Translations under genes and position numbers: made by a program
Source of the DNA: Chloroflexota bacterium
Lineage (GTDB): Bacteria; Chloroflexota; Chloroflexia; Thermomicrobiales; UBA6265
DNA: 64,000 bases
Reading direction: 5' to 3'
Assembly (NCBI GenBank): GCA_023389575.1
Contig: JAEWEG010000025.1
Location: 10,048-74,047, forward strand
Notes under the pieces: generated by a model
The model's database searches: none
What the model saw: only the letters and a program-made list of their open reading frames with translations
Told to the model about the DNA's origin: nothing
Part shown: in pieces, positions 58,598-64,000 of the stretch
How the letters are laid out: each line of letters opens with the position of its first letter
Position numbering within the stretch: position 1 is the stretch's first letter

Positions 58598-59821
58598 CTA
58601 AGACGATTTGGGATCGTCCCAGGCCTTGCGCGGCATCGCCCGCCATTCCTCCGCCAGCAGGTCGAACACCACCATGTTGTCCATCCCACCCTGGTGGGAA
58701 TAGAGCCAGTTGATCTGGCCGGCTTCCCGGTAGCCTTGCTTGCGCAGCGCCGCCGCGGACCGCGTGTTCGGGAAGAACACCCACGAGTGCACCACGTGCA
58801 GCCCGAGTCGCTCGAAGGCGTACTCCAGCAGCAACTGCTTGGCCTCGGAGCCGTAGCCACCGCCGCGATAGGCGGGATCGCCGAAGAACGAGCCCGTCTC
58901 GGCGTACCGGTTCTGGTAGTCCACGTCCAGCAGCGCCACCCAGCCGATCACGGTATCGTTCTCGCGCAGGCACACGGCAAACGTGATCCAGTCTGGCGGA
59001 TCCTTCTTCTCGTGCGACTTGATCCAGTTCCGGTAGTGCGCCGAGCTGGTCATGTGGCGCCCGATGTCGAACCAGGTTTCGGTTTCCCGGCGAGAGCGCA
59101 GTGCCGCCAGATCAGCGTCGTCCGGCTCCTCGGGCCGCAGGTAGACCCGCGCGCCAACCATCATCGCGTTGCGCGGAGGATCGCCCTCCAGCACCACCGG
59201 CGGTGGAACCGGGCGTGGCTCCCCGGTACCCGTTCGCTCCAGCGGAATGTCGTTTGGATCGCCAAGGTTGGCCACCCACTTCGGCCCGGTGTACTCGTGG
59301 AACACCTTGTCGACCCGGCCGTTGGCGGTCACCAGATGCTCGCGGAACCTTGCCGTTTGCCGCATGCCGAACGCCTCGATCCAGTCGATCACCGGCCGTT
59401 CGTCGGAGCGGCCGCTGCAATGGACAATTCCCTGCCCCCGCTCGTTGACCAGCCAGTCGACCACCAGCGTGATCGCCTCGGCCTTGGCCATCAACCCGGC
59501 ATCGCCGAGCAGCGGATCGACCTTCGCCTCGACCCAATGGTCGAGACCATTTTCATCGATCTTGATCGAACCAACGATCCGGTCATCCCGTTTGCGGATG
59601 ATCGCGTAGGTGACCGACTCCTCCTTGGGGAAGTCGTCCTTGATCCACTCCTCCGTTAGTTCGGTGGAAATCGGGAAGATCGTGGGACGCCACGACATGC
59701 TCAGCCTGGCGTCGGCCTCCTCGATTCCCCGCAGGTACACCTGCTCGCCCACCAGGAATGTCTGCCCGGTGTAGCCAGGCTCCCTGATGGTGGTCGCTGC
59801 CTCCATGGTGCCAGTACTCAT
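58598..59821 (-). CDS. Double-GNAT acetyltransferase, second of a tandem pair
   Basis: The 407-residue protein contains two GNAT domains. The C-terminal one keeps the acetyl-CoA site (RGGGYGSEAKQLLLEYAFER) and the following GNAT strand and helix (FPNTRSAAALRKQGYREAG); the N-terminal one is degenerate. It overlaps the preceding gene by four bases (ATGA) and is clearly related to it along the full length, including the shared linker (LGDP..I.LER.G.GEPRPV). Such double-domain GNATs are often one active and one structural domain. Substrate unknown. Confidence 0.88.
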   Translation of the reverse strand: MSTGTMEAATTIREPGYTGQTFLVGEQVYLRGIEEADARLSMSWRPTIFPISTELTEEWIKDDFPKEESVTYAIIRKRDDRIVGSIKIDENGLDHWVEAKVDPLLGDAGLMAKAEAITLVVDWLVNERGQGIVHCSGRSDERPVIDWIEAFGMRQTARFREHLVTANGRVDKVFHEYTGPKWVANLGDPNDIPLERTGTGEPRPVPPPVVLEGDPPRNAMMVGARVYLRPEEPDDADLAALRSRRETETWFDIGRHMTSSAHYRNWIKSHEKKDPPDWITFAVCLRENDTVIGWVALLDVDYQNRYAETGSFFGDPAYRGGGYGSEAKQLLLEYAFERLGLHVVHSWVFFPNTRSAAALRKQGYREAGQINWLYSHQGGMDNMVVFDLLAEEWRAMPRKAWDDPKSS

Positions 59822-61059
59822 CTTCCATGCTCCTCATCCAGGCCGTTGAAGGTGGCCCTGGGCATCCGCCGCCAATCGCTGGCCAGCAGGTCGAAACAGA
59901 CGAAATTCTCGAAGGTGCCGAACGAGGAGAAGGCCCAGTGCATCCGCCCGGCCTCCCTGTACCCCTGCTTGCGCAACGCCGCCGCCGAGCGCGTGTTCGG
60001 GAAGATCACGACGGACTGGAGCGAATGCAGGTTCAGCGTATTGAACGCGTAGTCGAACAACAGGTGCTTGGCCTCGGAGCCGTAGCCGCCGCCGCGGTAT
60101 TCCGGGCGGAAGATCGCGCTCTCCGTTTCGCCGAACCCGTGCAGGTAATTGATCCCGTCCACGCCCAGCGTGCCGATCACCTCGTCCGACTCCCGCAGGC
60201 ACACCGCGAACCGCACGTGCGTCTGCGGATCCTTCTTCTGATTCCCCTTTTCACCGGCCTGGTAGTTCGGCGCGCTGTACATCCAGCGACCGGCGTCCCA
60301 GAAGGTTTCGGTATCGCGCCGCGACCACAGCGCCACCAGGGCGATGTCGGCCTTCTCGAGCGGCCGCAGGTAGACGCGCTGACCCACGCGCACGGCGTTG
60401 GCCGGCGGATCGCCCGTGGGCATCACCGGCGCGGATACAGGCCGGGGTTCTCCCAGCCCACTCCGCTCCAGCTCGATCTCGGCGGGATCGCCGAGCTTCT
60501 CGACCCATTGCGGATTCAGGTACTCGAAGATCAGGCCGTCGGTCCGCCCGCCCCAGCCCTGGAGCTGCTCGCGGTATCGGGTCACCAACCGGGCACCCGC
60601 CTCCTGGAGCGCGGCCGCCACGATGGGCTGGTCTCCCGCCAGGCTGATTCGCAGGTTCGGCCGGTGCTGTTCGACGCCAAGCCACGGAACCATCAGCCGC
60701 ATGGCCTCGGCCAGCCATTGCTGCCCTCGCTCGCCATGGAGCGGATCGATCCAGGGGCTCACCACCGTCACGGGCTCCCATCGCCAGGTGCTGACGCCGC
60801 CCACCGGCACGTCGTCGGCCTTCCGCACGATGACGTATGTGCCCCGGCGGTTCTCCTTGATCATCTCTTCCTTCACCCACGTCTCGTACCACTCGGTCGA
60901 ACGCGGGAACAACGTGGCTCCCCACGACGCGCCGTGTTTGGCGTCGAAGGGTTCCACCGGTCGCACATAGACGTGCTCGCCCACCAGGAAGGTCTGGCCG
61001 GCCAGGCCCCTTCCGAGTGGCGTCGATGGTGATTCGGTTGTACTGGTACTGGCGGACAT
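59818..61059 (-). CDS. Double-GNAT acetyltransferase, first of a tandem pair
   Basis: The 413-residue protein starts six bases after GAGGAG. It begins with a short Thr/Ser-rich segment, then GQTFLVGEHVYVRPVEPFDA, which opens the degenerate first GNAT domain. The second domain carries the acetyl-CoA motif RGGGYGSEAKHLLFDYAFNT and FPNTRSAAALRKQGYREAG. The gene and its neighbour at 58598-59821 are tandem duplicates with a four-base overlap and are made as a pair. This suggests a heteromeric or sub-functionalised enzyme acting on an amino group of a small molecule or protein. Confidence 0.88.
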   Translation of the reverse strand: MSASTSTTESPSTPLGRGLAGQTFLVGEHVYVRPVEPFDAKHGASWGATLFPRSTEWYETWVKEEMIKENRRGTYVIVRKADDVPVGGVSTWRWEPVTVVSPWIDPLHGERGQQWLAEAMRLMVPWLGVEQHRPNLRISLAGDQPIVAAALQEAGARLVTRYREQLQGWGGRTDGLIFEYLNPQWVEKLGDPAEIELERSGLGEPRPVSAPVMPTGDPPANAVRVGQRVYLRPLEKADIALVALWSRRDTETFWDAGRWMYSAPNYQAGEKGNQKKDPQTHVRFAVCLRESDEVIGTLGVDGINYLHGFGETESAIFRPEYRGGGYGSEAKHLLFDYAFNTLNLHSLQSVVIFPNTRSAAALRKQGYREAGRMHWAFSSFGTFENFVCFDLLASDWRRMPRATFNGLDEEHGR

Positions 61060-61743
61060 GGCGACTCCTCGCGGGATGACGGAACGGCATGCACCAGGCG
61101 ATGGACCGCCGCGCTGGCATGGAAACCATGCACGCGAAAGCCACCTCACCAGGCACAAACGGCCGTATGGCGGGAACTGGAGGTTAAGGTTGTGGTCGGT
61201 TCGTGACCAGGGTCAGACGGAGGCTAGCCTCTGACCGCGTCACACGCGGTGCCGCATGCGGCCGCGCGGGATTGGAATGGCACCATCATGCGTGCTCCCC
61301 TTTCCGGGAGGCGAGTTCGGGACTTGGGGATCAGGCTCGACAATGAAAGCCTGTAGTCCTGCTCGCTGGGCCCCAATGGGTGGTGATACCCAGGGTAATG
61401 GGGCTCGTTCGTGTGAGGACGTTGCAGCGTCGCAACCGGCTCGGGAAAGATCGCAGCACAAACGTCGGAGCCCATAATACCTGTTGAAACCCCAAATGTC
61501 TGCCCCCTTTGTGAGGCCATTTCGAGCGATCGTTTCCCCCACCGAACCACTGTCCATCGGCGATGGCCGTCCCCCATCTCGCTGAACGGCCACACCGGAA
61601 ATTACGGACCGCCCCTCCGCGACTACGTAGACCCATCCGCGAAAAAATAGGTAGTGGTCAATGATGCGATTCGGCCCGCCCTCCGGTAATCTCAAAGGTG
61701 GGAACTCGCCATACCGCCCTGCATCCACCGGAGACTCGCCGCC
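61060..61743. other. Long intergenic region without supported gene
   Basis: This 684-bp gap lies between the GNAT pair and a small membrane-protein gene. Frames up to 162 codons exist but lack the GC-rich third-position pattern of real genes and have no binding site. Apart from a weak hairpin (61370-61375 with 61399-61404) I see nothing. Confidence 0.55.
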
Positions 61744-61905
61744 ATGCCCCTGCCCATCATCCTCGCCACCGTCGCCCTGCTGCTCGCCGTCCCCGTCAGC
61801 TTCGTCTTCCTCATGTTCGCCTTTGGGGCAATCGGCCCCTGGCGCACGTCGTATCCCCGGCTTCGCCTTCCCGATCTCCCCGACGACGTCGACTGGAACG
61901 ACTAG
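61744..61905 (+). CDS. Small single-span membrane protein
   Basis: A 53-residue protein is encoded between a GGAG-preceded ATG and a TAG. One hydrophobic helix (LPIILATVALLLAVPVSFVF and on) is followed by a conserved-looking Pro/Arg/Asp tail (WRTSYPRLRLPDLPDDVDW). A perfect 12-bp hairpin follows 15 nt after the stop, which supports a real gene. Function unknown. Confidence 0.6.
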   Translation: MPLPIILATVALLLAVPVSFVFLMFAFGAIGPWRTSYPRLRLPDLPDDVDWND

Positions 61906-61920
61906 TCACGGACACACACC

Positions 61921-61956
61921 GAAGCGCCCCGAACGAGATTCGTATCGGGGCGCTTC
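61921..61956 (+). terminator. Hairpin terminator of the small membrane-protein gene
   Basis: A perfect 12-bp stem (61921-61932 with 61945-61956) with a 12-nt loop, followed by CGTTGTC. Confidence 0.7.
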
Positions 61957-62053
61957 CGTTGTCACCATGCCAGGCCCTCGCGGGGCACATGGCAGCCACT
62001 TCGCCATACACTGGACGCCACCGGCATCGTCGCGACGTGAAGGGGCCATGGGC

Positions 62054-62689
62054 ATGAGCGAGCAGGCGAATCGACCAGATACCTCCACATCTCCCGAGCA
62101 GGACTGGCCCATCGAGAAACGCGGGGTGATGATCGCGGGCGAGAACCCGATGATCGTCCTTTACCGGCCAGACAGCGACGAGATGGTCGCCATCGCCAGC
62201 ATGTGGACCGCATCCTGGTCGCTGGCGGGGGCGGGCCGCGCGCTGGTGATCTGGGCCGATCCCGAGGCAACGGACCTGGGAGACCAGGCGCCGGCCGCCA
62301 TCTTCACCGACAACCCCGAGCTGGCCCGGTTCGTCTGGGAGAATTTTTACAACGACTATGGCCCCATCCACGGGCGCGGCATCGAGGACGCTCCACCCCG
62401 CGCCGCCCGCTTCACCGAGCACTCGGACGGGCACCGGCTCCACCGCATCAGTTGCACCTCCGGCACCCTGACGATCGAACTTGAGTGGCGGGACGTGGTG
62501 GAGGTCTTCCAGGCCATCACCTACCCGACCGGCTACGAGGTCTCGGTGATCGCCGCGCCCTGCGCGAACGCATCGATCGCGGTCAACGGCGTCCAGGCGG
62601 CCGGGGAGATTCACGTCCCGGAAGGCTGGTTCAAGAGTTCGGCCATGCTCGCCTTCGCCGAAACCTGGCGTTCAATCCCGCCGGAGTAG
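62054..62689 (+). CDS. Protein of unknown function
   Basis: The 211-residue soluble protein starts at the second of two close ATGs, eight bases after AAGGGG. The sequence alternates strands and helices (MIVLYRPDSDEMVAIASMWT, RALVIWADPEA, RFVWENFYNDYGPIHGRG, LTIELEWRDVVEVFQAITYP) and codon use is typical of the genome, so it is likely a real gene. I recognise no domain. The preceding gene is separated by a terminator. Confidence 0.7.
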   Translation: MSEQANRPDTSTSPEQDWPIEKRGVMIAGENPMIVLYRPDSDEMVAIASMWTASWSLAGAGRALVIWADPEATDLGDQAPAAIFTDNPELARFVWENFYNDYGPIHGRGIEDAPPRAARFTEHSDGHRLHRISCTSGTLTIELEWRDVVEVFQAITYPTGYEVSVIAAPCANASIAVNGVQAAGEIHVPEGWFKSSAMLAFAETWRSIPPE

Positions 62690-62719
62690 GCACAATTCAT
62701 TAGCCTTCGTGACTCAACT

Positions 62720-63595
62720 TTAGCCGCTCTCGCAGCCAACGCCGTCCGAATCCCCGTCGAAACCATGAGGATCAGGCGGCAACACCTCGAACCGCCGGTA
62801 ACTGATCTGGCCGCAGTCGAGGTCCCCGGTCACCTCGATTGGCGGGATGCACACGTTTGGGTACGACGGATCGCACTCGCCCGCTCCGGGTCCCTCCTGC
62901 TCAATCTCGTCAAGTGATGGGTTGCTGTTCGCAACGGATTCGGCGTCGAATCCACCACAGAGCGACCATTGCCCGAGTTGCCATCGCTCGGCGAACTGGA
63001 CCGCGGGCGGCAACTCATCCGCGTAAAGCCTGTCCCCGTAGTCAACATCCCGTGCCCACCCCGAACGCATCATCACCTCGTTGAGCATGTATGGCTGGCC
63101 GTCGACCTCCCACCACACATAGGCGAGCCTGCGATCGTACCGGTCGCGCTCGGTCACATCGCCTTCGAGATAAATCGTCAGGTCGTTGTCATTGAATGAG
63201 AGCGCCCGCTGCGCGAACTCCGTCGCCGCCTCGCCACCACAGCCCACGAACTCTGGCGCGTCGGCGCGATACAGCCGCACTTCGTCCTCGACCCCATTAA
63301 TCGTCACCACAAGCGTATCGCCATCCACGATCGCCACCAGTTCGGCCTCCACGGCGCTATCGGGGATGCGGTCGGTCCACCAGGCTGGCGCGAACCCTCC
63401 ACGCGGAAGCTGATCGCAGGCGATGCCATCGCCGTCCGGATCGAGCCCGTCCCGTACCGAAGGCTGCTGGTCGTGGATCGATTGCGCCCATTCCCAGGCG
63501 TCATAGTCGGCACAATCAGCGGATGGGGCGGCGGTCGAAGAGAGTGGGAACAGCGTGCCAAGGAGCACGGCAAAAACAAGAAAGCGCGGCAACAT
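62720..63595 (-). CDS. Secreted thermonuclease-like protein with two excalibur motifs
   Basis: The 291-residue protein starts seven bases after GGAG and has a signal peptide (LPRFLVFAVLLGTLFPLSST). An excalibur-type calcium-binding motif (LDPDGDGIACDQLP) lies near residue 51 and another (FDGDSDGVGCES) at the very end. The middle is a staphylococcal nuclease-like OB fold: IVDGDTLVVTINGVEDEVRL, then DAPEF and GGEAATEFAQ, and YDRRLAYVW. The catalytic Arg-Glu-Arg set of the nuclease can be placed (VRLY, GGEA, DRRL). It probably degrades DNA or RNA outside the cell. It faces the unknown gene at 62054-62689 convergently. Confidence 0.88.
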   Translation of the reverse strand: MLPRFLVFAVLLGTLFPLSSTAAPSADCADYDAWEWAQSIHDQQPSVRDGLDPDGDGIACDQLPRGGFAPAWWTDRIPDSAVEAELVAIVDGDTLVVTINGVEDEVRLYRADAPEFVGCGGEAATEFAQRALSFNDNDLTIYLEGDVTERDRYDRRLAYVWWEVDGQPYMLNEVMMRSGWARDVDYGDRLYADELPPAVQFAERWQLGQWSLCGGFDAESVANSNPSLDEIEQEGPGAGECDPSYPNVCIPPIEVTGDLDCGQISYRRFEVLPPDPHGFDGDSDGVGCESG

Positions 63596-63939
63596 GGAGA
63601 AGCTCCGGCCAAGCTGATTTGCATAATACGTTACCTGATGTAGCCAGTATACCCTCTGACTCTGTTCCGGCGGGAATCAGCGCCCATCTTCCCTTCCAAC
63701 GAAGCTAACCGGTCATCTCGCCGTCATCGACCTCCGAGCGCATGCTCTCCCCGCCCAGGCTACGGGCTCCCTGCCACCAGTTCCGGATCGCGTACGTAAT
63801 TCTCCAGCCATACGTAGCCCAATATCGGTAACTTCACTGATGGAAAGCCCCCTGCTTCCCGGCAAACTGTGACTACAGGGTCCCTGCGGCTGGGTTGGTC
63901 CGCGCACTATTTCTCGAACACCGTGTAGGAGGCTTTCGA
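63596..63939. other. Upstream region of the truncated right-edge gene
   Basis: This 344-bp gap between divergent genes holds copy C of the two-box element (63791-63842). No other feature was recognised. Confidence 0.6.
63791..63842 (+). promoter_or_regulatory. Shared two-box upstream element, copy C
   Basis: CGTACGT (63791-63797, in ATCGCGTACGTAATT) is followed 27 bp later by TCGGTAACTTCACTGATG (63825-63842), identical to copy A over 18 bases, ending 97 bp before the start codon at 63940. The gap between boxes is about one helical turn shorter than in copies A and B. Confidence 0.7.
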
Positions 63940-64000
63940 ATGTACGCTCGCAAGCGGTCTCGTCATCGAGCCGGTGGGCCGTCGGCTCGCGGCCTGGTCA
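63940..64000 (+). CDS. 5' end of a probable third secreted-protein gene (truncated)
   Basis: An ATG seven bases after a strong AGGAGG opens a frame (MYARKRSRHRAGGPSARGLV) that leaves the window. The basic start resembles the N-regions of the two giant secreted proteins (both begin with several Arg/Lys/His before the hydrophobic core). The same two-box element lies upstream at a similar distance. It is therefore likely to be another member of that family, though no repeat domain is visible yet. Confidence 0.5.
   Translation, partial: MYARKRSRHRAGGPSARGLV

Noticed and set aside
61240..61728. A 162-codon minus-strand frame in the gap before the small membrane-protein gene
   Set aside because: Its codon positions lack the GC pattern of real genes here, it has no good binding site and no domain.

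Overview
The window is GC-rich chromosomal DNA with strong GC bias at third codon positions, frequent GTG starts and good GGAG-type ribosome binding sites. The gene mix (TreY/TreZ trehalose synthesis, an actinobacterial/archaeal-type inositol-phosphate synthase, PadR-MMPL export, several enolase-superfamily sugar-acid enzymes, very large Cys-containing secreted repeat proteins) fits a member of the Chloroflexota, most likely Thermomicrobia-like. That placement is inference from gene content and style, because no rRNA or tRNA gene was seen.

Left part (1-8.7 kb): the end of a sugar ABC permease, a TIM-barrel glycoside hydrolase and a mandelate-racemase-type enzyme form a sugar-use cluster closed by a strong hairpin. 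A lone 1713-residue NACHT/STAND ATPase with a long helical-repeat tail follows. 9-18.5 kb: a phosphotransferase-fold protein that has lost both catalytic aspartates, a minus-strand run (membrane DUF1772, flavin-binding PNPOx-like, NarL-type sensor kinase and regulator, HAD phosphatase), a dihydrofolate-reductase-like gene, a MocR regulator and a nitroreductase. 17.4-22.5 kb: a polyamine-type ABC transporter operon (binding protein, ATPase, two permeases) ending in a second enolase-superfamily enzyme. 23-29.8 kb: a Tat-exported copper nitrite-reductase-like protein, a PadR-MMPL pair, and a GT39-type glycosyltransferase with a frameshift near its end.

The most unusual part is 29.6-45.4 kb. A lower-GC block (about 29.9-34.35 kb) carries three overlapping genes: a STAND ATPase, a membrane-anchored pentapeptide-repeat protein and a Cof-type HAD phosphatase. 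It lies between two diverged copies of a roughly 260-bp segment that contains the glycosyltransferase tail, a terminator and the last codons of a giant secreted-protein gene. Two giant secreted proteins (1324 and 1577 aa) with 9 and 11 four-cysteine repeats follow on the minus strand. They share a C-terminal signature and an upstream DNA element. The same upstream element precedes a third, truncated gene at the right edge of the window, which suggests a co-regulated surface-protein family. Inositol-phosphate synthase sits between the two giant genes.

Right part (45.6-64 kb): an L-rhamnonate dehydratase-like enzyme, a KamB/NpmA-like 16S rRNA methyltransferase whose ribosome binding site can be closed by a leader hairpin, a VOC protein, the treY-treZ operon, small membrane, Nudix and DinB genes, two secreted proteins of unknown function, a tandem pair of double-GNAT acetyltransferases, small and unknown ORFs, and a secreted SNase/excalibur nuclease. 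No CRISPR array, transposase, tRNA or rRNA was found.
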